A DNA stretch of 64,000 bases, from contig CM048842.1 in NCBI GenBank assembly GCA_026545765.1, positions 19,680,667-19,744,666 on the forward strand. Direction: 5' to 3'. This DNA is from Plantago major (lineage: Eukaryota; Streptophyta; Magnoliopsida; Lamiales; Plantaginaceae). Made by a program: the position numbers and the translations under genes. The notes beneath the pieces are model-generated. The model saw only the letters and a list, made by a program, of their open reading frames with translations. It was not told the DNA's origin and searched no databases. Below, piece by piece: positions 22,948 through 33,789 of the stretch (the stretch's first letter is position 1; each line of letters starts with the position of its first letter).

Positions 22948-23374
22948 TGATGTGACAATGAAATGTGCGATTTTGCATACTTTTAGACCCTCGTTTTTTT
23001 CCCAAGATTCAATATTTGCATCATATTATGGCCAATTATCAACTTCTTGCATATTTTGTAGGTCATGATCGCGTTTTTGAGTAATTGCACGATTTCCAGT
23101 GCCAAAAAGTCATATTTAGCCGAAATCGGAAAAAATAAGGAAATACACTGATTTGGCCGTTGCACGGAGTTCGAGGTGTCAAAACATGTCATATGACTAA
23201 CTAATTTGAAGATAATTGAAGATTCTACAACATTGTAGAAGACCACTTTTCGAGGAAACGAAGTTACGAAGCCCGAAATCGAAGAACGAAGAAAACAGAC
23301 AAAAACCAGAGAGGATCGAACAATGGCGGCCGACAGTCGACCGCAGAAGCCTCTCTGCGGTCCACTGTCAACCC
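22948..23374 (+). mobile_element. 5' part of a plus-strand LTR of the same gypsy family
   Basis: Starts TGATGTGACAATGAAATGTGCG at 22948, exactly at the broken end of the minus LTR, and follows the LTR consensus (ggtcatgatcgcg, ttgcacggagttc, acttttcgaggaaacgaag) up to a GC-rich hairpin block. It stops at 23374, where the minus-strand LTR end begins. It is therefore head to head with one copy and tail to tail with the next. Confidence 0.7.
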
Positions 23375-24930
23375 TGATGTGGACTCAAATATTTTATTTT
23401 TCGTTTTAGAATCTGTATTCTCTAAATACAATCAAAAGATTAAATTTATAATTGCCAGAAGCTCACTAACACACAGCTTATAGCGGTAAGTTAACTCGAG
23501 ATGTCGCTCTCTCGGGAATAATGCTCGATTGAAATAGAATATTAAATGGTTGATTTTCAATATAAAGTAAATAACAGATTTTTGGTATTTTTGAATAAGT
23601 AAAATAAACACTTAAGCAGAAAAGTAATTATAATGAGAATTGACGAATTAAGAACTTATAGAGAAAAACATGTAAGCGATAACCTTCACCTTGATATACG
23701 GTTTATATCAGGAATAACAGATAGCGATAGTTACGGCTGAAGAGTCACACAAGTCACATATCTTATACCAAGGCGCAGTCAGTAAAGATACCCCATGTAG
23801 ACTATCGTCTAGCTCAAAGCTGTCACCAGTGGCTAGCTCAACAACAAACCTCAGGCATAAAATCAACTTATAGACACAGTTGGCATCTCTTAATCTAGTG
23901 CAATGAATACTCATGTCTCGTGAAAACATAAACAAATAAAGCATATTTCCTCAAACAGCATAGGTTTGAACAACAATTGCATAACCAACATTGATGCTAA
24001 AACTATTCCATCATATATAAACCAAGTAATCAAAGATCTCAGCTAACCTTTACACAGGTGAATTAGCCTGACATAACTGAAAGTAAATAAACTCTAAACT
24101 GAATTGAAATCATATTTGAAACAACTAAACCGTAAGAAGATGGCGAGTGTCGACCCTCAGCTTCTCCTCTTCGATTCCCTCTTGATGATGATCGATCTTG
24201 ATGTCTTCGGATGTCTTGAAGTCTTCTTGATTGCTTGCTGACGGCTAGGGTTTTGGGGTTTCACTTCCCCGAGGACTGGTTCTCTCTCAGGAAAGCTGCT
24301 TTTGTGATTCGGAACCCTCACGTTCCGTTCTCCTGTTCGGACCCTTCCGTTCCGCTATCTCCTGATTATGAGACCCCAATGGTCCTATTTATACTGAAAA
24401 TTCCGAGCTCAAACCGCCATTGATCATTAAGGAAGGTTCAGGAAGACGGGCCCTAGCCTGACATGCCAAAAAACAGACTGAAGATCAAAACTGCAGTGTA
24501 CTGTGGTCCACAGGGGACCGCATAGACCCCATTTGCGGTTCACAGGGGACCGCAGAGTGCGATTCCTACATATTCAAATCTGTTTGCTTTGTTCTTCAAT
24601 TTCGGGCTTCATAACTTCGTGTCCTCAAAAAGTTGTCTTCTATAAAGTTGTAGCATGTTCAATTATCTTCGCACTGGCTGGTCACATGACATGTTTTGAC
24701 ACCTCGAACTTCGTGCATCGGCCAATTCTGCGTATTTGCTGAACTTTCTCGATTTCGCACAATAATGTCGTTTTGGCGCCTTAAATCGTGCAATTCCTCA
24801 AAAACGCGATCATGACCTACAAAATACACACGAAGTTAGTATTTGACTATAAAACAATACAAATAATGAATATAAGGTAAAAAACAAGGGTCTAAAAGCA
24901 TGCTATATCGCACATTTCATTGTCACGTCA
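23375..24930 (-). mobile_element. 3' LTR of the minus-strand gypsy element
   Basis: Full-length LTR (TGACGTGACAATG... to ...CCACATCA read on the minus strand), 1556 bp, matching the solo LTR at 28074-29605. A TATA-type promoter (tataaatagg, complement near 24385) and a double GC hairpin (24500-24560) are present. A purine tract lies immediately outside at 24931, as expected for a 3' LTR. The body of the element is to the right, interrupted by the Athila-like insertion at 25836, and continues to the integrase at 38.6 kb. Confidence 0.8.
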
Positions 24931-24945
24931 CACCCCCAAACCAGT
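24931..24945 (-). other. Polypurine tract next to the 3' LTR
   Basis: The minus strand reads gtttgggggtg just before the LTR TGACGTG. A G-rich purine run abutting the LTR primes plus-strand DNA synthesis in gypsy elements. It fixes the orientation of the element. Similar tttgggggag motifs on the same strand occur near 35021, 35531 and 36617. Confidence 0.65.
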
Positions 24946-25835
24946 TTTTGGTCATCCTTGAGCAAGGCAAAAACGATAAAAAGTGACAGTGAAATGAAGC
25001 CAAACTTAGTACTCCAATTAAAAACTTTCACAAGATGATTTTTCACATTCAACCCCATTTAGCAACTAAGTCATATCGGAGATCATGAAATCAACAGACA
25101 AAAACGAACATCGATATGTATCGTCGGGTCCTCAAATAACAAGATCAATCATAATTCACATAAGAACCTTACGATATGCGACTCATGCTTCCCTTCAAAA
25201 AGAAATTTACCGTATACACGGACTTCTGAGGCAATCAGAGATTAGGCTAGAAAAAGGATTAAGGAAGGATATGCATAAGTAAGGTAAATGCCGAGATATA
25301 GGTCATCCATGCCCCTTATGAATACTACCCTGTCAAAAGTTCATCCCTTCTTCTCCACCTTCTCAAAATAATAACGTCTAATGCTCCTCTCTCTACTTTT
25401 TATACATACTATTTTTTTGCGATCGTTTCAACCCGTATATTTTTTGTTGGCCATCATTGGGATCTTTTGTTGGCCTCATTGGGCTCTTTTAGTCTCTACG
25501 TTTTTTGGTAGTGTCTATTTTACCGAATTCCGCACTTTTATGTGTGCTGGTTTGGTATACATGCCATGAACCCTCACGGACATGTAGCTTTAAGGGCCAC
25601 GCCAGTATGTGGGTAGTATCTGTAACATGCCCAACACGAAAACGGTGATCACAAGGAGCATAGATCCACTCTGAGACTTTTAGCACCTTTGCTTTTTATG
25701 GTACTGTTTTTTTGTTTTTTTTTTTTTTTTTGGGTACCTTGCTTTTTTCGGTACTTCTTTTTCTTCATTCTTTCTTTTTTATTTTTAGAGAGAGAAAGCA
25801 ACAGCACAATGCAACCACAACTTCCTTCTACTTCT
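24946..25835 (-). other. 3' untranslated region of the minus-strand gypsy element
   Basis: Between the polypurine tract and the nested Athila-like LTR. No frame of note on the minus strand; it includes a T/A-rich tract (25707-25750). The sequence resumes beyond the nested element at 35008. Confidence 0.55.
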
Positions 25836-26983
25836 TGATGAGTCGATATTTTAACGACTCATTTAGTCTTTTTTACCATATTTAGTTATGTCCTTTGGCC
25901 CTTTTTTTATAGTATTTTAGTGCATTTTCACGTTTGGGTATTTTGTGTGTTTTGTACTTTTTAGGTGTTTTATTGTAAAAGGCAAAGAATTGGAGGAGCG
26001 TATGCCAATTGAAGCTCATTCGAAGCTTCTGGAAGCACATTAAGACCAGTAGTGGGCCACTACTCCAAGGAGGTTGAGAAAAGGGAGTAAACATAGGTAG
26101 AAGTGGGAAAATGGAAGTTTTTCCGGAAGGGACGCTCACCGCGGTGAGCTCCAGCAACATGGAGGCTCACCGCGGTCCAGATGGGCAGAACGTTGGGGAA
26201 TTGTTTAGACCACAACGAGATACAAGCCAACCAGAGGCGCACCGCGGCGAGCACTGGTGAGACCAGTTCAAGACCACATTTTCTGGCAGTTTTTCCCATG
26301 ATTTTGAATTTCTACTTCCTTAGTTCAATAAATAGGACCTTTGTATTCAGTCTTTAACATATCTTCAATCTCTCTTTCAATTGAAGTATTATTCCTTTCA
26401 GACGATCCCTTGTCATTGACGTATCCAGGTATCAATCGTACAATTACTATTTACTTTGTACGTGACAAGTTGTTACCTCTGATTACAGAATCTTGAATTA
26501 TCGGTTGTGATTTACGACTTATCTACCATTAACTAGATAGTATCCGTATAATTGCATGTTTGTTTGTGAGATGCGTATAGTGCATCCTTAATTGGTTCGT
26601 ATCGCATAAGCAAACTAGTGTAGATTATCCGTACTTATTATCCTTATTTGGTTATTCTCGTAATAGCAAGAGCGATGAGCTGCGTATAGTGCATCCTTAA
26701 CTGGTTCTTATCGTATAAGCACGCTTTTGAAAGGATTAATCAGCTTCTTTGTCTGTAGAATTGCATGACCTAGGGTTTTACTTGTCTTATGCATGCTAGA
26801 ATTATCCTAGGACTGAAGTATCACTATCCACACACACTGTTAACAACCAACACAAGCGAGTCTATTCTCTAGAACTAGCTTAATCAATTCCTCGAGAGAA
26901 CGACCCTGTGGTTAAAACCCTTGTCTGTCTATAACAATCGCTTTTTCTACTTGTGTTAATATAAGTATTAATTTCTGAGCGCA
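25836..26983 (+). repeat. 5' LTR of the Athila-like element
   Basis: Begins TGATGAGTCGATATTTTAACG and ends ...aatttctgagcgca, followed by the primer site. It matches the 3' LTR closely; that copy has an extra stretch around 34330-34385 that is shortened here. It contains four CACCGCGGTG-type motifs (26133-26260) and a TATA-like sequence before 26335 (aataaatagg). Confidence 0.82.
26133..26260 (+). repeat. CCGCGG palindrome cluster in the 5' LTR
   Basis: GCTCACCGCGGTGAGC (a perfect 16-bp palindrome), then GGCTCACCGCGGTCC, then a decayed site (tagaccacaacgaga), then GGCGCACCGCGGCGAGC. The same order of four sites is seen in the 3' LTR (34096-34220) and in the internal region (30444-30566). Confidence 0.8.
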
Positions 26984-26991
26984 TGAGAAAT

Positions 26992-27010
26992 TTGGCGCCG
27001 TTGCCGGGGA
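26992..27010 (+). other. Primer binding site, Athila/Tat type
   Basis: ttggcgccgttgccgggga lies 8 bp after the 5' LTR. This sequence is the usual minus-strand primer site of Athila/Tat elements and assigns the element to that branch even though pol is missing. Confidence 0.8.
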
Positions 27011-28073
27011 ATTGATTCCTACGTTCATTTAGAGTAGGATCAATTGTGTTAGTTGCGTTTGTTTTTTATTTTCTTGTATTTCAAAAACAAACAAATAAAA
27101 AAAAATTCAAAAAATCCAAAAATAGTTGTATTGCCTCGTTAGGATTGAAACTTCTAATTTGACTTACAGGAATTGCTTTTGTGTTCAGTTGTTGGTTTCA
27201 TTTCAGGTTTATGCAAGCGAGATGATGGTTGAAATCACCGTTGACTGCGCGTAACGACGAGGTGGAAAGGCTAATCCAGGAGCGAAGAAGAAACTTGACG
27301 AAAGTTAATATGGAGGAAGAAAACACAAGTGCCAATGCAACCATTGATGCAAATGTTGTGACGACTGCACTTACAAATGCTGTTGCAACCGCCGGTGCAC
27401 CTAGGCGGGAGTTCGGGGAGTACATGCAACCCGCTATGCAAGTGTCCGGATCTCCGATTGAGATTTCTTCAGCTGCAAGGAACCTGGAAATCAAGAACCA
27501 TCACTTCCACGACATGCCAAAGTTCTACGGACATGCTAACGAGGATGTGATGAAGTTTCTCAAGGAGTTCGAGGCATTAGTGGGGCGGATTCCTATAGGC
27601 AGGAACAACGGAGTGACGGACGGAGATGTCCGTAAGAAATTGTTTCCTATGTGTCTGCAGGATTTAGCGAAGACATGGCTCCTGCACCTTCCGCAGAACT
27701 CGTTGAGGACCTGGGAGGATGTGTACAAGGTTTTCATGGGGAAGTATTTCCCTTACTCGAAGACCTCGAACCTGAGGAGTCAAATTGCCCACTTTTAGCA
27801 GCGATATGACAAAAGTATGTACGAGGCCAGGGAGCGCTTTAAGTACCTGCTGGCCCAATGTCCACACCATCGGTTTGACACGATGACGTTGTGTCAGAGA
27901 TTCTACGAGGGGCTTGACACATCAACGTAGATGCTCATGGATATGAGCTTGGGTGGCTCTATAATGCAGAGCACGGTAGAAGAGATTGAGGCGGCCTTTG
28001 AAAAGTTGGCACAAGCGTCACAGCATAAGGGTGTTAGAGGTCATGAGAAAGGGAAAGGCGAAGCCAGAGCCGC

Positions 28074-29605
28074 TGATGTGACAATGAAATGTGCGATATA
28101 GCATAATTGACCCTCGTTTTTTTGCCCTAGATGCAATATTTGTTTCGTTTTATGGTCAATTACCTTCTTTGCGTGTTTTATGCAGGTCATGATCGCGGTT
28201 TTAAGGATTTGCATGATTTCAGGCACCAAAACGGCATAATTGTGCCAAATCGGGACAAGGAAGCAAATACGCCGGATCTACAGTTGCACGGAGTTCAAGG
28301 AGTCAAAACATGTCATGCGACCAACCAAGGCAAAGATAATTGGAGATGCAACAACTTTGTAGAAGACATGTTCAAGAAATGCAAAACCGAGGAAAGAAAG
28401 GGAATAAGACAATTCTACATGGAACTAGAGAAGTCTGATGAAGTCGTGCTATCTACCGTTGCGAAGATCTTGAAAAAATATGAAATGCTGAAGAACGACA
28501 CTTTTCGAGGAAACGAAGTTACGAAGCCTGAAATCGATGAACGAAAAAAACAGACATGAAGTTGAAGAAATCGCACTCTGCGGCCACCAGGCGACCGCAG
28601 AGAGCTTTCTGTGGCCACTAGGCGGCCGTAGTGGCTCGAGAATGGCCCAGAAAGTGCCCTTTTTGCCGTCTAACAGGCCAGAGCCCGTCACTTAACCTTC
28701 CTTAATCATTAAAGGCGGTTTGAGCTCGAAATTTCACCTATAAATAAGATCTCAGGGGTCTCATAATTCTACACAGCTCACAAAGCAGCTCTCTTGAGAG
28801 AGAACCAGTCCTGGGGGAAGTGAAACCCCAAACCGCTGGCCGTCAGGCACCTAGAAGGACGAAACCCTCGAAGCAGCAGCACGAAGACATCAAGAACATC
28901 ACAGACTAAGCTTCTTCTTCATTTCTTCTTAGATTTCAATTACTGTTCTTCAATTACTATGAGTAGCTAATTTCCTTTTGTAAAGGCGAACCGCCGTAAC
29001 ACTACTTTTGCTACTTCTTTATATACCATGATATATTAATGAATTAGTTTTAAAACATAATTCGTGCTTGTTCTTTATTCATTCGACTCTTTATGTGGGA
29101 AATGCTTACTAACTACGACTTGGTAACGGATTATAATTATCATTTGTGATTTTTCTGAAAACGTGACAAGATAGGATGTTGAGTGATACAACAAATTGTT
29201 GGTTTAGTAAGGGTGGCTGGATTAACTACGACTTGATCTTTTGGCATGTTTCTTTGCTACCTGTAGACGGCAAGTATGTTGTTTGATTCTAAGTAGTTGG
29301 GAGTAGCATAGCAGAGGGAGGTTGGGGATCCTTTACGCTTTTCCATCATTGATTTACAACAAAGAAATTTAGGGTTTACTGCGATTTAATTATTCTGTCT
29401 GAAATCAATCTGTTTACTTTTCTGCATTCAATTATAAACGTTATTTGTCCGTTCCTGTGCTAAGTTTCCGTGGAGAACGACATCCCGAGTCAACTTTCTT
29501 CTACAAACTGTGGATTTGAGGACTTCCGACTTATAAATTTAATTTTGATTGTATTTGGAGATTACAAGTTCTACAACAAAAGACGAAATCTCTGAGTGAA
29601 CATCA
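28074..29605 (+). mobile_element. Solo LTR of the TGATGTGACA gypsy family nested in gag
   Basis: Starts TGATGTGACAATG and ends ...gagtgaacatca. It is flanked by gccgc (28069-28073) and gcccc (29606-29610), a 5-bp duplication with one change. 1532 bp, matching 23375-24930 on the other strand. It contains a double GC hairpin (28574-28634) and a TATA-type box (cctataaataag near 28737). A 142-codon frame at 28131-28559 lies wholly within the LTR and shows no known domain, so I do not call it a gene. Confidence 0.88.
28574..28634 (+). repeat. Double GC hairpin in the solo LTR
   Basis: CTGCGGCCaccaggcgaCCGCAG is followed 10 bp later by CTGTGGCCactaggcggCCGTAG. Counterparts: 23325-23373, 24500-24560 (minus copy) and 37113-37171. 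In the second hairpin both arms changed, with G-T pairs keeping the stem. Confidence 0.75.
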
Positions 29606-30209
29606 GCCCCCGAAGAAGTTGGAGTTCCCAATTTCACCCGAATGCTTGAGGAGATGTAGCAGGCAAAGTTGGCTGCGACGATTACTGCACCGAGCCCCCA
29701 ATCATGTGAGGTATGTGGAGTGTGCTATAACATTGGGCGCGGTGCTAACTTGTACAGGTTGTAACAAGCCAAGGAAATGATCCCAAACCTCGCGGAGGAG
29801 GTGAATTGGGTCAATAGACAAGGAGCAAGGCGCCCGGGATATGTGCTATACAGGAAGCCGATGGAATATGGAGACCGTATTGTTGAGCTATTCCAGCAAC
29901 AATTACGAGAACTATGTGCCTCCTGCACAACCGAGCGATGCACCTCAAGAGATGATTGGCCAGGGCAGAGCAACAAAGGATGATCTTGCTGGTAGGATCA
30001 AGACGATCATGGAAAATTCGGATCGCTTTTACAAACACTCAAACCATGTACATGAGCGGAATGACAAGAGGTTTGAGGTACTAGAAAATGTTGCGAGAAG
30101 AATCGAGAACATGGTCGGAGAGCTAGTGGGGAGATCACAAAGACGGGAGCAAGGAAAGTTCCCGAGTACAACAGAGAAGGCCCGGGCAATCGACGTAGCT
30201 AAAGAATGA

Positions 30210-30959
30210 AGAAGAAGAAAAGTCGACGCTAACGACTATAACAAAAGCATGATTTACCGCTTTATACTTAGACTATAGGATGCATATAGGTGAAAGTTAT
30301 TTTTTTAATTAATTGCATTGCATTTTGAACAATTTACAGCTTTCATAATTTAGTTATTTATTTTTTGATTTAGATTTACTTAGTTATATTTTGTCATATA
30401 TAAAAAAATTCAAAAAATAAATAAATATTTTGATGGAAAGAAGGGCCCACCGCGGTGAGCTAGGGAAGAAAATGAGCTCACCGCGGTCTGGAAAGACAGA
30501 ATGTAATTCCATCTTTCTAGACCGCGGTGAGGACACCTTTTTCCTGAGCCTCACCGCGGCAAGCCCTGCCGAGTAGAAAAGCTGGAGACCCCTTTTCTCT
30601 TCACTTTTCAAACTCGAACACAAAGGCGACTGAGCGCCTAGCGCGAATGGAGTAGATGCGAAAAGCTCAGATGGATGATTGGCAGCAGCGTTGTGGAGGA
30701 GGATCTTCTTCCGGACCCCAACGTCCGCCCTCTTTCCATTGATCATGCCGACCGAGGCATACTACGGGTGGTAACTCTACAACTTACTCTTTTTATTTAT
30801 TCTTTATGCTAGGGTCTAGCTATAGAATAGGTTTGGGGAGGGAAGTTGTATGTTCTTTTGATTAAATGCCTCGGTATGAACTTTTTATGCTACTTTGTAC
30901 ATATGTATATATGTGTTTCTTTGTTTTTCTATTTTTAGTTTGCTGGTGTTGAATGGTAT
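30210..30959 (+). other. Non-coding interior of the Athila-like element
   Basis: Follows gag. Contains the CCGCGG hairpin block at 30444-30566, and otherwise AT-rich sequence. No protease or RT motifs were found on either strand. Confidence 0.6.
30444..30566 (+). repeat. Internal copy of the CCGCGG hairpin cluster
   Basis: Four sites in the same order as in the LTRs: CACCGCGGTGAGC, GAGCTCACCGCGGTCT, AGACCGCGGTGAGGAC, GCCTCACCGCGGCAAGC. Sites 2 and 3 form a stem of about 20 bp (ctcaccgcggtctggaaaga with tctttctagaccgcggtgag, one mismatch). The sequence between sites shares little with the LTR copies. Confidence 0.82.
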
Positions 30960-31322
30960 TGATGCAGCGTACGTAGCGGAACAGGAAGAATGAAAACACA
31001 AGGATCGTTGATTCTATATAATTCCAAAACTTGGTTGAAGAATTGAGAAAACTCTCGATATTATTAATCAAACACAATCTGTCTTCTAACAATAACGAAC
31101 CAAGTTCTTAAATAGAGAATTCCTAACCAACTAAAAGGAAAATACCAAATCCTAATTAACTAATAAAAAGGAAAAATACCAAATCCTAATTAACTAATAA
31201 AAAGGAAAATACCAAATCCTAATTAACTAAGAAAAATGAAATATAACAAAAATAATAAACTAAAATAAACTGCAAAATTGTTGCCAATCTTCTATGTCAG
31301 CTTCTTTGTTTGGTCCGCATCA

Positions 31323-31500
31323 TTCCCCCCAGGATAGAGAAGATTCATCCTCGAATCTGTAACCGCATCATCATCCGATGAAGAATCATGAGCAAAAGGA
31401 ACAAGGTGTTTCACATTGAAGACATCCGAAGTGTGAATATGGCTCAGCAATTGCAGACGGTAAGCATTAGGATTGATCTTCTCGATGATTTCGAGCACTT
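31323..31500 (-). pseudogene. Gypsy integrase C-terminus fragment
   Basis: The minus frame reads VLEIIEKINPNAYRLQLL and then IHTSDVFNVKHLVPF. This is the SH3-like end of gypsy integrase ('I..NAY.L.LP....S..FNV..L.P'), followed by an acidic tail that runs into the polypurine tract. Only the last 60 or so residues remain; everything upstream was deleted. Confidence 0.75.
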
Positions 31501-32149
31501 AGTTTTATAGATAGAAGAAAACATATGAATGCCAATTAATATACTAATAAATTTTGTCATTTATTATCCGTGTACTCTGGAATTTGGCATTCACCATATA
31601 ATTATGCAGTATCTTATTGATATATTTATGATAAAAGAAAATTATTATTATATTTAGCAAACAAAGGAAGAAAGTGTGTTTGGTAGACAAAATACACTAG
31701 TGTATCATGTTTATGGAATGATTGATAAGAGTTGATCATTCTATTTTAACTTTAATGGATGATCGTTAATATTATTTATATTGAGTTTAAAGTAAAGGAG
31801 GTTTGTTGTTTAGCATTTGTGGTTGTAAAGTAAAGTGTCGTTGTTGGTTTGTGACTCGCATTGTAATCCTTGTTTTCCGGAACACTTCTGGTATTCTTTT
31901 GATTGGAATGAAATTTTAAATTTTTCAAAAAAATAATAATTATTATTATAAAGAAAGGTTCTGGTGGCGAGTACAAGATTTTTCAAACGTTTTGGTGTAA
32001 TTTAAAAATAAGATAACGGTAACTTAACTGCCATCCAACATTTGTGTCAAGTCAAATTTTTTATAACCTTTTTGGTGTAAAATGAAAAAAAAAAGGTTAT
32101 AGTGTAAACTCAAATTAGCCCAAAATGTTTTAGTGTAAAAAAAAAATTT
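31501..32149. other. Non-coding remnant inside the deleted gypsy element
   Basis: AT-rich sequence between the integrase fragment and the 5' LTR remnant. The phrase 'ttttggtgtaa' recurs near 32000 and 32070, and a short inverted pair (aaccttttt / aaaaaggtta) lies near 32060-32095. It may contain a small unrecognised insertion. Confidence 0.4.
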
Positions 32150-32426
32150 GCTCATATTATTAATCAAACATAAACTGTCTTCTAACAATAACCAGCCAAG
32201 TTCTTAAATAGAGAATTCCTAACCAAGTAAAAGGAAAATACCAAATCCTAATTAACTAAGAAAAATGAAAAATACCAAATCCTAATTAACTAAAAGAAAG
32301 GAAAAATACCAAATCCTAATTAACTAAGAAAAAGGAAATATAACAGAAAAATAATAAACTAAAATAAACTGCAAAATTGTTCCCAATCGTCTATGTCAGT
32401 TTCTTTGTTTGGTCCGCATTAGGTAT

Positions 32427-33789
32427 GTTAGCCACTCTTGTGATTATGTGGGGTGGTATGTTAGCCACTTTTGCGTAGTCTTGTGTGAGTCGTCTTTTGG
32501 CCTATTTCAAAAATTTTGTGTGTTGAGTTCGAGTTCTTTTGACAAATCGATTATCTATTGCAATAGATAAGCCTTTTCCTGATGTGATCTTAGATGGCCT
32601 TTAACAAGTATTAAGGAATTTTCGAAAATCACTTTAGTCCGTTTCACTTGTAAATAGAAAATCTTCCTATTCTAGTACTAAAAAAGCCGGTGAGAAGCCT
32701 TGAGCCTATGAAAAAATATTGTACCGGCAAATGTGACAGATTCTAGTAGGATGAGCAAGGGAAATCCTTGCAAAGGGGTATGACGAACGGCATTTCGACT
32801 TGTTATCTCGATTCCCAAACCCGTTCCAAGGAACTAGTTTGGGGAGAAGGGTACTTGTTACTTCATACTCCGGCTCACTACACTCTATATTTTGAGCATT
32901 TGGTCGATTTTAAAAATTATTTTGTATTGCTTGCTGCCGTTCTAAAAAAAAAGGAAAAAGAAAAGAAAAATCTCGAAGTATTTTTCCAGGATCACTTGTA
33001 ATCGTATTGGGCATTCTCAAATACTACCTATAAACCAACGCGGGGCTGATTGTGCGTATGCTGTGAAGGTTGATGGTTGTGTTCTCAAATTGCATGCTAA
33101 ATACTACCTATAAACCAGCGCGTGGACGGTTCTCATATGTTGTGAGGGTTGATGGGGTGTACTCCAAACCAACACGCACAAAAGTGCGGATCTTGAGCAA
33201 CCTATTGGGATACACTTGCAACATTGAGATTAAAAAAATGAAAAAATGAAAAAAAATATGAAAATCTGTGCAAAAAGAGCAAAGCACAAGAAAAAAGAAA
33301 ATAATACGTGCAAAAAAAGCAAAGCATGAGGACGACAGCTATTTTTAATCTATGTATTGATTTCGACCTTTTCACTAAAAGTCCTTTCTGATTCGTCTTA
33401 ATTGAGTGCAAAAGCATGTAATATTACTGACAACTTCGTGACGTTTGTTGTCACCTTCCTAAATTAAGTTTTGAGCGATTACCTTTATTTACTGGACACT
33501 TCCAGAAGAGAGACTTGAGTTGCACTTATATTATGCTTGTGAGGTACTGCTAGGGTAAGTCGAAGTTTTATTTACTTGTGAAACGGAAGATTGTGAACTT
33601 TGCTAAGCTACTTGCCAATGTTAGAGGGGATACAAGTTTACATCAGTTTTAGGCTTGACTCTTGCAATAGTTGTTCCGGTAGCTTGTTGATTTAACTCTT
33701 CTCTGTTTGTTTGTCTATGTATTTTTTTCTAGGACGTTTTAGAGTTTTGTTTGCTCGAGGACTAGCAAAGGTTTCGGTTTTGGGGAGTG
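32427..33789 (+). other. 3' non-coding part of the Athila-like element with polypurine tract
   Basis: No coding frame is supported. Near the end it reads gctcgaggactagcaaaggt, a phrase typical of the 3' end of Athila-type internal regions, then ggttttggggagtg, the polypurine tract, directly before the LTR at 33790. A phrase 'aaatactacctataaaccaacgcg' occurs twice (near 33020 and 33100). Confidence 0.65.

Larger units (their letters stand above)
27229..30209 (+). pseudogene. Athila-like gag, split by a solo LTR and stops
   Basis: Gag forms the particle shell. The first frame (27229-27798) has an acidic helical start (EVERLIQERRRNLTKVNMEEE), a middle part typical of Retrotrans_gag (FHDMPKFYGHANEDVMKFLKEF, CLQDLAKTWLLHLP, TWEDVYKVFMGKYFP). 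In-frame TAG codons follow at 27796 and 27928, with readable text between and after (YEARERFKYLLAQCPHH, IEAAFEKLAQASQ). At 28074 a 1.5-kb solo LTR interrupts it. Beyond 29606 the C-terminal part resumes in several frames (CEVCGVCYNIG near 29698-29730; HSNHVHERNDKRFEVLENVARRI near 30030-30100) and ends at 30209. No frame continues into protease. Confidence 0.8.
30960..32421 (-). mobile_element. Internally deleted gypsy element, nested
   Basis: Flanked by GGTAT at 30955-30959 and 32422-32426, an exact 5-bp duplication. On the minus strand it has a 5' LTR remnant (32421 down to about 32150, start TAATGCGGACC), a reduced interior, a pol C-terminus, a polypurine tract (tggggggaa, 31323-31331) and a full 3' LTR (31322-30960, TGATGCGGACC to GCTGCATCA). 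The two LTRs share long identical runs. The 3' end of the 5' LTR, the primer site, gag and most of pol are gone. Confidence 0.85.

Noticed and set aside
23370..24935. AACCC/CACCC as a target duplication of a solo LTR
   Set aside because: The right side is part of a polypurine tract, so the LTR at 23375-24930 is a 3' LTR attached to an interior; the 4/5 match is chance.
28131..28559. 142-codon plus-strand frame as a gene
   Set aside because: Lies wholly in the solo LTR, shows no domain, and the other LTR copies of the family break it.
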